A stretch of DNA of 15,634 bases, taken from the NCBI GenBank assembly GCA_017302755.1, contig JAFLCR010000025.1:1-15634 (forward strand), given 5' to 3'. Made by a program: the position numbers and the translations under genes. Origin of the DNA: Alphaproteobacteria bacterium (GTDB taxonomy: Bacteria > Pseudomonadota > Alphaproteobacteria > Rickettsiales > JAFLCR01). The notes under the pieces were generated by a model. It was not told the DNA's origin. It did not search any database and was given only the letters and a program-made list of their open reading frames with translations. Positions 1 through 10,983 of the stretch are shown here, piece by piece (within the stretch, counting starts at the first letter, position 1; every line of letters starts with the position of its first letter).

Positions 1-4257
<4,257 letters not shown>

Positions 4258-4259
<2 letters not shown>

Positions 4260-4307
4260 CCGGGGAGGCGACGTGACCAGTATATCCTCCTCTAACCCCG
4301 GTTTTTT
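4258..4307 (+). terminator. Terminator-like hairpin spanning the start of the second kinase gene
   Basis: A perfect 8-bp inverted repeat, AACCGGGG (4258-4265) and CCCCGGTT (4296-4303), is followed by a run of T at 4302-4307. The 30-nt loop holds the Shine-Dalgarno (GGGGAGG, 4262-4268, partly in the stem) and the GTG start at 4273. AGG (4266-4268) could pair further with a CCT around 4286-4291. It may end some transcripts after the first kinase, or limit translation of the second, or both. The structure is seen in sequence; the function is inferred. Confidence 0.6.
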
Positions 4308-6381
4308 ATACATGGAAGAACCGGTCCCGGAAAAAGTAAATATTCTAGTGGTGGACGATCTTCCGGAGAAGTTGCTTGTCTATGAAACCATGTTGGAAGA
4401 TCTCGGCCAGAATGTGGTGACCGTGAGTTCCGGAGAGGAGGCGCTGAAGCTGTTGCTGCGCCAGGAATTCGCCGTGATCCTTTTGGATGTGAACATGCCC
4501 GGCATGGATGGATTCGAAACGGCGTCGCTTATTCGCAGGCGCCGAAAATCGGCGCGGACACCCATTATTTTCCTAACGGCCTTTACGGATGAAATGCACG
4601 CCCAGCAAGGGTACGCCACCGGCGCGGTGGATTATCTTCCAACTCCCGTAGTCCCCGAGATTCTGCGCGCCAAGGTGCGTGTTTTCATCGAATTGCAGCA
4701 GATGCGGTCACAGGCGGCGCTTCAGGCAGAAGAGCGTGCCCGGCGTACTGCAGCCGAGGAAGAAGCCCGTAAATCGGCGTTTCTTGCCCGATTCAGCGAA
4801 CTTTTGGCGCTTTCGCAAAGCAGGGCGGAGATCATGCGCACGCTGGTGGAACTTCCCGTTTCCTATATGGCGGATATGGCCATGGTGTGGCTCGGAGGTG
4901 AGGAAGGTGAGCCTGTCAACATCAAGTGGCGGTGGCAGGAAGCCTGGGATGGTATGCCTTCCACCCCACCGTTTTTTCCTTCGCTGAAGAAAATCCTTCG
5001 CCGCATGGCAGCTGGCGGGCATTATCTTTTGAAGCGCGATGAACTAAAAGAATTCTGGCCCAAAACTCTAAACGCTCCACTTTTGGAATCGCTGCTGGTG
5101 ATGCCCTTAAAAGTAAGGGGGAAGACGCAGGGCGCGCTTCTTCTGGGCCGGGTTCGAGAGGGCGCTTACTATCAGCCCGGCGAAGTGGCGCTGATGTACG
5201 ATTTGGTGTCGCGGGCAAGTGTGGCGTTGGAGAACATCATGCTGATCGAGCGCATTCAGGAAGCCGATCGCCGTAAGGATGAATTCCTGGGAATGCTGGC
5301 GCATGAGCTGCGAAATCCGCTCGGTCCGATACGCAACGCAGTGCAACTGATGCGCATGATGGGCCTGAAGGAACAGCGGTTAGGTGAAGTGCGTGATATT
5401 ATCGACCGGCAAGTCAGCCATATGGCAAGGCTTATTGATGATCTTCTGGATGCGACCCGTATCGCCAGGGGAAAGATTTTCCTGCGCAAAGAGACATGCG
5501 ACCTAACCAACATCGTGCGCCAAACCGTAGAGGATTACTGCAATCTTTTTGCTGCCGATGGCATTCAATTGGAACTCAGCCTTCCCTCTGCTCCCATTTA
5601 TCTGGAAGGCGATGGGACGCGGTTGGTTCAGGCAATCGGCAATCTGCTGCATAATGCCCATAAATTTACCAAAAAAGGTGGTAAGGTAAGCGTGACGTTG
5701 GCGCGGAATAAAAAGGATGGAACCGCGCGCATTACAATTCGTGATACAGGCATTGGCATTGCGGCGGAAATGCTCCCCTCCGTATTCGAGGTGTTTCAAC
5801 AGGCCGAACAGGGGCTGGACCGTGGCCAGGGCGGCCTAGGGCTTGGGCTTGCCTTGGTGAAGGGATTGGTAGAGCTTCATGGCGGCAGAGTGTGTGCCGC
5901 CAGCGAAGGTCTTGGAAAGGGCGCCGAATTCGTGATTCAACTCCCCGTCAGCCAGCAACACCAAAAAGCGGATGCTGCGGTTGTCCAGGAAACGGCGGAG
6001 ACGAATGGCAGGAAATACCGCATTCTTGTCATTGAGGATAACCGGGATACGGCGGAAAGCATTCGTCTTCTTCTGGGATTGGAAGGACACGAGGTGCGCA
6101 TCGCGCATTCCGGCCCTGCGGGACTTGAGGCGGCGCAGGATTTCCAGCCCCAGATCGTGCTATGCGATATCGGGCTTCCGGGAATGGACGGGTATCAGGT
6201 GGCGCGTGCGATCCGCCAGGATTCCCAGCTCTCGGAGGTCTATGTTATTGCACTCACCGGCTATGGCAGGGAAGAGGATCAGGAACAGGCGCGGCATGCC
6301 GGATTCAATATCCACCTGACCAAGCCCATCGACTTTTCCATGCTGTGCAACACCCTAACCGGTTTGCAGGCTTCCCCATGA
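4273..6381 (+). CDS. Hybrid histidine kinase, REC-GAF-HisKA-HATPase-REC
   Basis: This is a 702-residue soluble phosphorelay kinase. The N-terminal receiver (about 22-141) has the acidic pair D28/D29 and acceptor D72 (LDVNMPGMDG), but T124 sits where receivers normally carry the invariant lysine (DYLPTPVVPE). A short coiled coil (about 142-170) leads to a GAF-like region (about 170-325). The HisKA H-box MLAHELRNPL has H344. The ATPase shows N461 (NLLHNAHKF), DTGIGI at 491 and GLGLGLAL near 521. The C-terminal receiver (about 582-700) is intact, with E588/D589, D632 and K684. The GTG start at 4273 has GGGGAGG four bases upstream; the alternative ATG at 4312 has no ribosome site. The gene follows the first kinase by 13 bp and overlaps the next gene by ATGA, so the two kinases are probably co-expressed and may exchange phosphate or form a cascade. 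No transmembrane helix is seen. Confidence 0.93.
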   Translation: MTSISSSNPGFLYMEEPVPEKVNILVVDDLPEKLLVYETMLEDLGQNVVTVSSGEEALKLLLRQEFAVILLDVNMPGMDGFETASLIRRRRKSARTPIIFLTAFTDEMHAQQGYATGAVDYLPTPVVPEILRAKVRVFIELQQMRSQAALQAEERARRTAAEEEARKSAFLARFSELLALSQSRAEIMRTLVELPVSYMADMAMVWLGGEEGEPVNIKWRWQEAWDGMPSTPPFFPSLKKILRRMAAGGHYLLKRDELKEFWPKTLNAPLLESLLVMPLKVRGKTQGALLLGRVREGAYYQPGEVALMYDLVSRASVALENIMLIERIQEADRRKDEFLGMLAHELRNPLGPIRNAVQLMRMMGLKEQRLGEVRDIIDRQVSHMARLIDDLLDATRIARGKIFLRKETCDLTNIVRQTVEDYCNLFAADGIQLELSLPSAPIYLEGDGTRLVQAIGNLLHNAHKFTKKGGKVSVTLARNKKDGTARITIRDTGIGIAAEMLPSVFEVFQQAEQGLDRGQGGLGLGLALVKGLVELHGGRVCAASEGLGKGAEFVIQLPVSQQHQKADAAVVQETAETNGRKYRILVIEDNRDTAESIRLLLGLEGHEVRIAHSGPAGLEAAQDFQPQIVLCDIGLPGMDGYQVARAIRQDSQLSEVYVIALTGYGREEDQEQARHAGFNIHLTKPIDFSMLCNTLTGLQASP

Positions 6382-6767
6382 ACGGCGATGGCATTCCGGA
6401 GGATGTGAAGCGTTTCCTGCTTGATACCATCGATTCCGTGGCGGAATGGGAAGGGCTGCTGCTTCTGAGGGCGGACCCTGCGGCGGAGTGGACGGCGGCG
6501 GCGATGGCAGGAAATCTCTACATCGAGGAAAGCAGCACCACCGCTATTCTGGCAAGGCTTTGCGAGTTAGAAATTCTCGAAGTCAGAGGTGGCGCTTCGG
6601 CGCTTTACCGGTATCAGCCCAAATCTCCGGAAATGGATGCGATGATCGGCCGAACGGCCGAGCTTTACGCAAAGTATCTGGTGCCGATCACGCAGATCAT
6701 TCACTCCAAACCCAAAACGAAAATCCAGAAATTCGCGAATGCTTTCCGAATCAGAAAGGACGAATAA
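6378..6767 (+). CDS. Small winged-helix-like protein of the kinase operon
   Basis: This 129-residue protein starts at the ATG that overlaps the kinase stop as ATGA (6378-6381), which suggests coupled translation. A longer frame from 6162 only reads out of phase through the kinase. Residues about 7-80 look like a winged-helix fold: an N-terminal helix (EDVKRFLLDTIDSVAEWEGL), a second helix around 36-46, a possible recognition helix around 50-64 (ESSTTAILARLCELEIL) and a beta wing ending in ALYRYQP. The tail (about 110-129) is rich in lysine and arginine. It may be a DNA-binding output or a scaffold that reads the kinase state. No phosphorylatable receiver is present. The family is not recognised by name; the winged-helix call is a structural inference from sequence pattern. 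Confidence 0.8.
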   Translation: MNGDGIPEDVKRFLLDTIDSVAEWEGLLLLRADPAAEWTAAAMAGNLYIEESSTTAILARLCELEILEVRGGASALYRYQPKSPEMDAMIGRTAELYAKYLVPITQIIHSKPKTKIQKFANAFRIRKDE

Positions 6768-6769
6768 CC

Positions 6770-7030
6770 ATGGCGGGCATTATTTACGGATCATGCGCGT
6801 TGGCGGCATTGCTGTGCTGCCTGCTTCTGCTGCGCGCCTACCGCGCGAGCGGGTACAGGGTGCTTTTGTGGGGCGGGCTGTGCTTCATGGGGATGACGCT
6901 CAATAACGTCTTGCTCGTCATCGACAAGCTGGTGGTGCCGACGATGGTGGATTTGAGCCCCTGGCGCCTGACGGTATCGCTTCTGTCGATGCTGATCCTT
7001 CTTTACGGCCTTATCTGGGACAGCGAATAG
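6770..7030 (+). CDS. Small three-helix membrane protein (DUF5985-like)
   Basis: This 86-residue protein has three predicted membrane helices, about residues 4-21, 31-51 and 65-83. Helices 1 and 2 are joined by a short basic loop (RAYRASGYR), and helix 2 contains an NN pair (TLNNVLLVID). It starts two bases after the stop of the preceding gene, with AAGGA at 6756-6760. It resembles small proteins annotated as DUF5985, a recollection that needs a domain search. Its sequence aligns along its length with the next gene, so the two are paralogues. Since neither visible kinase has a membrane segment, this pair could supply the membrane contact or be a regulated output; this is inference. Confidence 0.85.
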   Translation: MAGIIYGSCALAALLCCLLLLRAYRASGYRVLLWGGLCFMGMTLNNVLLVIDKLVVPTMVDLSPWRLTVSLLSMLILLYGLIWDSE

Positions 7031-7037
7031 GAGAACG

Positions 7038-7307
7038 ATGATGAATTCCATGCTTCTTGGCGCTGTTGCCATGGCCTGCTTCACGGCAAGCTTGTTTTTC
7101 CTGCGCTTCTGGAAAACAACCCGCGACAGGTTCTTTCTGTTCTTCGCGATTTCCTTCAGCGTGGAGGGAATCAATCGCATCATTCTTGGATTATTTTATT
7201 CGGACGAACAGGAGCCGCGCATCTACCTGCTTCGGCTGGTGGCGTTCCTGCTGATTCTGTTCGCGATCGTCGATAAAAACCGGGCAGGCCCGCCACGGGC
7301 AGAATAA
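7038..7307 (+). CDS. Small three-helix membrane protein, paralogue of the preceding gene
   Basis: This 89-residue protein begins at ATG 7038 (a second ATG follows at 7041), with AGGAG at 7029-7033 overlapping the previous stop codon. Helices lie at about 4-23, 31-52 and 62-78. Shared landmarks with its neighbour are a small-residue-rich first helix ending in FLRFW, a basic loop with a DR pair (KTTRDR), a second helix containing IN (EGINRII), and a third helix after LLRL that ends in a charged cap (VDKNR). It looks like DUF5985-type proteins, from memory. It is the last gene of the kinase operon; no hairpin terminator with a T tract was found after it. Confidence 0.85.
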   Translation: MMNSMLLGAVAMACFTASLFFLRFWKTTRDRFFLFFAISFSVEGINRIILGLFYSDEQEPRIYLLRLVAFLLILFAIVDKNRAGPPRAE

Positions 7308-7573
7308 GACGATAGCAACGGTTGTTTCCAGAAGCCCGCTCTAAAGCCGCAATCACGGTTTCCTTATATTCATGCACCCTGCGCTTCTCGATATTTTATA
7401 AGCTCGCATCTAGGTTTCCCCTTCGCCTGATAGGCCGGGATGCATCCGCATTCCTCGCGCCGTTATCTGGAGGCAGAGATCCGTGCGGCCGGCATCTCTT
7501 TTCGTGGGGTTGGGCGCGGATGAAGATCCGCAAGCCGACAGCCAAAAATCAATCGATTCAAAGGAGAATAACC
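7308..7573. other. Intergenic region upstream of the RTX gene
   Basis: These 266 bp separate the kinase operon from the RTX gene. The RTX frame stays open upstream to 7322, but that stretch has no coding character. AT-rich patches at 7364-7370 and 7391-7402 could hold a promoter -10 element, yet no convincing -35 partner was found. A small hairpin, GCGGAT-GAAG-ATCCGC (7516-7531), lies in the probable leader and has no T tract. No other gene is supported here. Confidence 0.5.
7560..7566 (+). promoter_or_regulatory. Ribosome binding site that fixes the RTX start
   Basis: AAAGGAG lies seven bases before ATG 7574 and decides against the upstream in-frame start at 7322. The following bases, GAATAACCATGGC, match those before the start of the membrane-protein gene at 6770, so the two initiation regions are almost the same. 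Confidence 0.8.
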
Positions 7574-8773
7574 ATGGCTAATACTGTAATTGGAACGCCC
7601 AATGATGACGAACTGGCCGTCACGCTGACGCAAAGCGCCGTGCTTGGCAATGCGGGCAATGACACCCTTACTGGCGACGAAGCGGCGAACAACCTTTTTG
7701 GCAGCGAAGGCAACGACCTCCTGAAGGGACTTGCCGGCGACGATCATATCAGCGGCAATGACGGCGACGACACGCTTCAGGGCGGCGACGGCAACGACCA
7801 GCTCTTCAGTCACGCGGGCGCGGATCTCATCTATGGCGGCGGCGGCGACGATAACGTCTCCGGCGGCACTGAGAACGACAGCGTCTACGGCGGCGAGGGC
7901 AATGACGATGTCCGCGGCGGCGTCGGCGATGATGTGGCTTATGGCGGGGTTGGTGATGACTTCGTTCAGGGTGGCGTCGGCAACGACACCATTTATGGTG
8001 GCGATGGCAACGATTATGTTCGCGGCAGCGAGGACAACGACTCCGTCTCCGGCGGTGAGGGCGACGATACCGCGAAGGGGGGTGTTGGCGACGACCAGGT
8101 GAGCGGCGGCGCAGGCAATGATGAAGTCTGGGGTGCCGAGGGTAGCGATACCGTGAAAGGCGGCGATGGCAGCGATACGATTCGCGGCGGCGCCGATAAT
8201 GACGCTATCTATGGACAGGACGGCGATGATTGGCTGCTGGGCGGCTTCGGCGACGATACGCTTTACGGCAGCGCCGGCAACGACACACTGCATGGCGGCC
8301 CGGGCGCGGATGTATTTAAGTTCATCTCCGCCCCCGACACGTTAGATGGCGGGGAAGGCAACGACACCACCGCTGGCGGTGAAGGTAATGATACCGTGAC
8401 CGGTGGCGAAGGCAATGACTCCACGGTTGGTGGTGATGGCAACGATACCATGACCGGTGGTGAGGGCAATGACACTACAGTCGGTGGTGAAGGCAATGAC
8501 ACCACGGCTGGCGATGACACGACCGTGGATCAATACTTCATTGACGACTTCAATCAGGCCGAAGGTGATAAGCTTGATTTGAGCGGATATGAGGGCAACT
8601 TCACTTTCCTGAACGATCTGGCCTTCACGGGCACGGCGCATGAGGTGAGAGTGACGCATGATACGGCCTCCGAAACGACAGTGTGGCTCGATTCGCATGG
8701 CGATGGTTCGGCGGATGCGAGCATCCGCCTGGCGGGTAACTTCACGCTGACAGCGGATGATTTTATACTCTAA
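7574..8773 (+). CDS. RTX calcium-binding protein with C-terminal type I secretion tail
   Basis: The protein has 399 residues, no N-terminal signal peptide and an acidic, glycine-rich composition. Residues about 24-246 are an array of RTX nonapeptides of the GGxGxDxxx type (GGDGNDQLF, GGVGNDTIY, GGFGDDTLY), which bind calcium and fold into a parallel beta roll outside the cell. Residues 259-312 are six nearly identical threonine-rich nonapeptides that lack the hydrophobic position. The last 80 residues match the serralysin-like C-terminal domain, with FIDDFNQAEGDKLDLSGY and a final LTADDFIL, as expected of substrates of type I secretion systems. No catalytic domain is present, so it is likelier a surface, adhesive or matrix protein than a toxin or protease. 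No ABC exporter lies nearby. It has its own terminator and is probably transcribed alone. Confidence 0.92.
   Translation: MANTVIGTPNDDELAVTLTQSAVLGNAGNDTLTGDEAANNLFGSEGNDLLKGLAGDDHISGNDGDDTLQGGDGNDQLFSHAGADLIYGGGGDDNVSGGTENDSVYGGEGNDDVRGGVGDDVAYGGVGDDFVQGGVGNDTIYGGDGNDYVRGSEDNDSVSGGEGDDTAKGGVGDDQVSGGAGNDEVWGAEGSDTVKGGDGSDTIRGGADNDAIYGQDGDDWLLGGFGDDTLYGSAGNDTLHGGPGADVFKFISAPDTLDGGEGNDTTAGGEGNDTVTGGEGNDSTVGGDGNDTMTGGEGNDTTVGGEGNDTTAGDDTTVDQYFIDDFNQAEGDKLDLSGYEGNFTFLNDLAFTGTAHEVRVTHDTASETTVWLDSHGDGSADASIRLAGNFTLTADDFIL
8348..8509 (+). repeat. Six 27-bp tandem repeats encoding threonine-rich nonapeptides
   Basis: Units start at 8348, 8375, 8402, 8429, 8456 and 8483 and encode variants of GGEGNDTTA. 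They use GGT, GAA and AAT codons more than the main RTX array, and they resemble each other more than they resemble it, which points to a separate local expansion. Confidence 0.9.
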
Positions 8774-8791
8774 TCGGTGTTTGATTCAGAA

Positions 8792-8823
8792 GAAGCCGCG
8801 GAAATACTCCGCGGCTTCTTTTT
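8792..8823 (+). terminator. Intrinsic terminator of the RTX gene
   Basis: A perfect 11-bp stem, GAAGCCGCGGA (8792-8802) with TCCGCGGCTTC (8808-8818), has a 5-nt loop and is followed by TTTTT (8819-8823). It begins 19 bp after the RTX stop codon. Confidence 0.95.
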
Positions 8824-8968
8824 GACCGCCGCTTTATAAAACTGTAGGTTATTTTGCGCTAATTGCCCGCCTTTATCTTTTTTTTATGCGGCAATGCAAC
8901 GCCGCAACGGCGGATTTATACCGGCACCGTTATAGTTGATCTTAGATCGCTGATAAGGATGTGCCGCT

Positions 8969-9250
8969 ATGTATGACGCTGCTGGAATGGCTGGCCAAAG
9001 ATTGGCTGCGGGAATGCCTTGGAGCTATGAGGAAGTGTCCCGAAATGAGACTAGTCCCATTAGCTGCGCCTGGGAAGCATTGCGGTTGCAGCTGCTTCGC
9101 CAATGGAATCTGCTGACGGCAAACGAAATTGATGAGGCGGGGCCGGATCGCAACCGGCTTGCCCGGCTGGTAGAGCACAAATACGGCATCCCAACGGATT
9201 CCATCGAGCGCTATCTCATGAATTGCGAGCGTACGTTGCCGCTAGCTTAA
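8969..9250 (+). CDS. CsbD-like small stress protein (first of a convergent pair)
   Basis: This 93-residue protein has AAGGA at 8955-8959, nine bases before the ATG. Residues about 41-88 fit the CsbD pattern: a tryptophan (RQWNLLTANEIDEAG), a run of charged residues, then a KYGIP motif and a closing helix. CsbD proteins are small hydrophilic proteins induced in general stress; their biochemical role is unknown. The 40-residue N-terminal extension is not typical. It overlaps the - strand gene by 9 bp at the 3' end. The leader contains a GATCTTAGATC palindrome (8938-8948) and a possible TGCGGC/GCCGCA stem-loop (8887-8906). No clear promoter was recognised. Confidence 0.75.
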   Translation: MYDAAGMAGQRLAAGMPWSYEEVSRNETSPISCAWEALRLQLLRQWNLLTANEIDEAGPDRNRLARLVEHKYGIPTDSIERYLMNCERTLPLA

Positions 9251-9445
9251 ATAAGATTCTTGCCAATGGGTGACCATGCTTCTCACCTCGCGTTGGGGCA
9301 GTCCATAGCGGGTTTCTATAAGCGCATAAAACTTCATGGGGTTTTTCTCAAGAATGCCGATTTCATCTTCGGTCAGTGAATTCCAGGATGAACGGATGCG
9401 GGCTTTAACCTTTTCCAAGGTTAAGCCGCCAACTGTCTGAAGCAT
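9242..9445 (-). CDS. CsbD-like small stress protein (second of a convergent pair)
   Basis: This is a 67-residue protein on the - strand. The ATG at 9445-9443 is preceded at five bases by GGAGAG, which favours it over the longer frame beginning at 9514; that frame would have to be translated through the hairpin at 9472-9491. The sequence follows the CsbD pattern, with SSWNSLTEDEIGIL, then RYGLPQREV and a final helix. It is related to the convergent + strand gene, with the same W-x-x-LT and YGxP landmarks, and may come from an inverted duplication followed by divergence. Function is inferred only from family resemblance. Confidence 0.75.
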   Translation of the reverse strand: MLQTVGGLTLEKVKARIRSSWNSLTEDEIGILEKNPMKFYALIETRYGLPQREVRSMVTHWQESYLS

Positions 9446-9450
9446 ATATT

Positions 9451-9456
9451 CTCTCC
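9451..9456 (-). promoter_or_regulatory. Ribosome binding site of the - strand CsbD-like gene
   Basis: GGAGAG, read on the - strand, lies five bases before ATG 9445 and selects the 67-residue start. Confidence 0.7.
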
Positions 9457-9471
9457 ATGGATTGATGACTG

Positions 9472-9499
9472 GCGCGGAAGAACTTCCGCGCTTTTTTTT
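9472..9499 (+). terminator. Strong intrinsic terminator for + strand transcription
   Basis: GCGCGGAAG (9472-9480) pairs with CTTCCGCGC (9483-9491); the real loop is probably GAAC. Eight T residues follow (9492-9499). The nearest + strand gene ends at 9250, so the terminator lies beyond the start of the opposing CsbD-like gene, and a + transcript reaching it would cover that gene in antisense. Confidence 0.85.
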
Positions 9500-9744
9500 A
9501 CGTTCTCTTACCAAAGAAAATCTTGGCTAAACGCGCGATGCGGGAAACGGGCGTTGCTATAAAGGCCGAATAAAGGCAGTCGATTAGTGACTGTAGCCAG
9601 TAGGTTAACATCTTACGAAGGTTTCTCTTTTCCCCGCCGTATCAAGAAAGGTGTCTCTTCCACACCACTAAACATCATCCATATATAGTGATATGATGCG
9701 CTATCCATACTGGATATAGCAGTCATGGAGACAGGGAATTCTTG
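9500..9744. promoter_or_regulatory. Leader and probable control region of the efflux operon
   Basis: No gene is seen here. Several repeat elements are. AAGGTTTCTCTT (9618-9629) recurs with one mismatch at 9648-9659, exactly 30 bp apart. ATCCATA occurs at 9677-9683 and 9703-9709. An imperfect dyad, GCTATCCA (9700-9707) with TGGATATAGC (9711-9720), lies 24 bp before the first efflux gene. CAGTC-N7-GACTG lies at 9577-9593. Possible -10 elements are TGC-TATAAA (9555-9563) and TATGAT (9692-9697), each without a good -35. The dyad could be the operator of a repressor encoded elsewhere. Confidence 0.4.
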
Positions 9745-10983
9745 ATGCGTTTCAACGGCCGCGGCACGGCAAAAAGCAGAAAAAGAGGCTGGTGGCCGGT
9801 GCTGGCGCTCGCGGTGGCGCTGGGGGGCGGCTACTGGTATTGGCAGGGCGCGGCGGAGACGTCACACCGCCGCCCGCGTCCGCAGGCGCCGGTGGCGGTG
9901 GCGGAAACGGCGCGCAAAGACATCCCGATTTACATTAACGGCCTGGGAACGGCGCAGGCTTACCAGACCGTCACGGTGAAAAGCCAGGTGGAAGGACAGC
10001 TGATTGCCGTGCCGTTCCGCGAGGGGCAGGACGTCAAGGCCGGCGACGTGCTGGCGAAGATCGACCCGCGCACCTATCAGGCGCAGCTCGACCAGGCGGA
10101 AGCGAACAAGGCAAAGAACGCAGCCCTGCTTGAGAATGCGAAACGTGACCTGGCGCGCTATTCCAAACTCGGCGACGGCATTTCCGCGCAGGCGCTGGAT
10201 ACGCAGAAAGCCACGGTGCGCCAGTTGGAGGCAACGCTCAAATCCGATCAGGCGGCGATTGACGGCGCAAAGACGCAGCTCAGCTACACCACCATCACTT
10301 CGCCCATCTCCGGCCGCACGGGCCTTCGGCAGGTCGATGTGGGCAACATCATCCGCCCCGGCGATGCGAACGGCCTGGTGGTGGTGACGCAGTTGCAGCC
10401 GATTTCCGTCATGTTCAATTTGCCGCAACAACATCTGGCGGCGATCAATGAGCAGCTCGCCGCGCAGAAAGAGAAGCTGACGGTGCATGCCGTGCTGGAG
10501 GAAAAAGGCGAGCCGCTCGACAAGGGCGTGCTGGAGCTGGTGGATAACCAGATCGACCCGGCCACCGGAACCGTGCGCCTGAAAGCGATTTTCCCCAATG
10601 AGAAGCGCCGGCTGTGGCCGGGCGGGTTCACGAATGTGCGCCTGTTGCTCGATACGAGGCGTGGCGCGCTCACCGTGCCGACCGTCGCTGTGCAGCGCGG
10701 GCCGCAGGGGTCGTATGTATTCGTCTACAAGCCGGAAGGCTCGACCGTGGAGATCCGCCCCGTGAAGCCCGGGCCAGTGGAAGGCGGCGACACAGTGATC
10801 GAGGAAGGATTGCAGGAAGGCGAGCCGGTGGTGGTGGACGGCATGAGCAAGCTGCAGGATGGCAGCAAGGTCGCGCTTGCGGGCGGCGGACAAGAGAAAG
10901 GCGCGGCGCCGCCTGCCGAAGAAAAGAAACACGGCGACGGCAAGGGGAACGGAAAGCACCGCCGCAAGCGTGAGAAAGAATAG
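9745..10983 (+). CDS. mdtA: Membrane fusion protein of an MdtABC-type efflux pump
   Basis: This 412-residue periplasmic adaptor links RND pumps to an outer-membrane channel. A basic start (RGTAKSRKRG) leads into one membrane anchor (about 15-34, ending GGYWYWQG). The lipoyl-type halves follow, with VEGQLIAVPFREGQDVKAGD and SPISGRTGLRQVDVGN on either side of an alpha-helical hairpin (about 105-170). The beta-barrel part has VDNQIDPATGTVRLKA, and the membrane-proximal part ends near VDGMSKLQDGSKV. These match E. coli MdtA closely from memory (ARRDLARY, GLKQVDVGN, DNQIDATTGT). The C-terminal 30 residues are a Lys/Arg-rich tail. ATG 9745 has AGGGA at 9733-9737; the TTG just before it is not needed. 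Its stop directly abuts the next gene's ATG. Confidence 0.93.
   Translation: MRFNGRGTAKSRKRGWWPVLALAVALGGGYWYWQGAAETSHRRPRPQAPVAVAETARKDIPIYINGLGTAQAYQTVTVKSQVEGQLIAVPFREGQDVKAGDVLAKIDPRTYQAQLDQAEANKAKNAALLENAKRDLARYSKLGDGISAQALDTQKATVRQLEATLKSDQAAIDGAKTQLSYTTITSPISGRTGLRQVDVGNIIRPGDANGLVVVTQLQPISVMFNLPQQHLAAINEQLAAQKEKLTVHAVLEEKGEPLDKGVLELVDNQIDPATGTVRLKAIFPNEKRRLWPGGFTNVRLLLDTRRGALTVPTVAVQRGPQGSYVFVYKPEGSTVEIRPVKPGPVEGGDTVIEEGLQEGEPVVVDGMSKLQDGSKVALAGGGQEKGAAPPAEEKKHGDGKGNGKHRRKREKE

Noticed and set aside
6162..6377. Longer upstream start for the winged-helix protein
   Set aside because: This part is an out-of-phase reading of the receiver domain of the second kinase; the ATGA overlap gives a natural start at 6378.
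7322..7573. 84-residue N-terminal extension of the RTX protein
   Set aside because: Its composition does not look like a protein, and a strong ribosome site lies just before ATG 7574.
8878..8885. Run of eight T as a terminator
   Set aside because: No stable stem precedes it; the RTX terminator is already complete at 8823.
8904..8931. EcfG-type general stress promoter before the CsbD-like gene
   Set aside because: GCAAC and CGTT are present, but the first differs from GGAAC and the spacer of 19 is too long for the known pattern.
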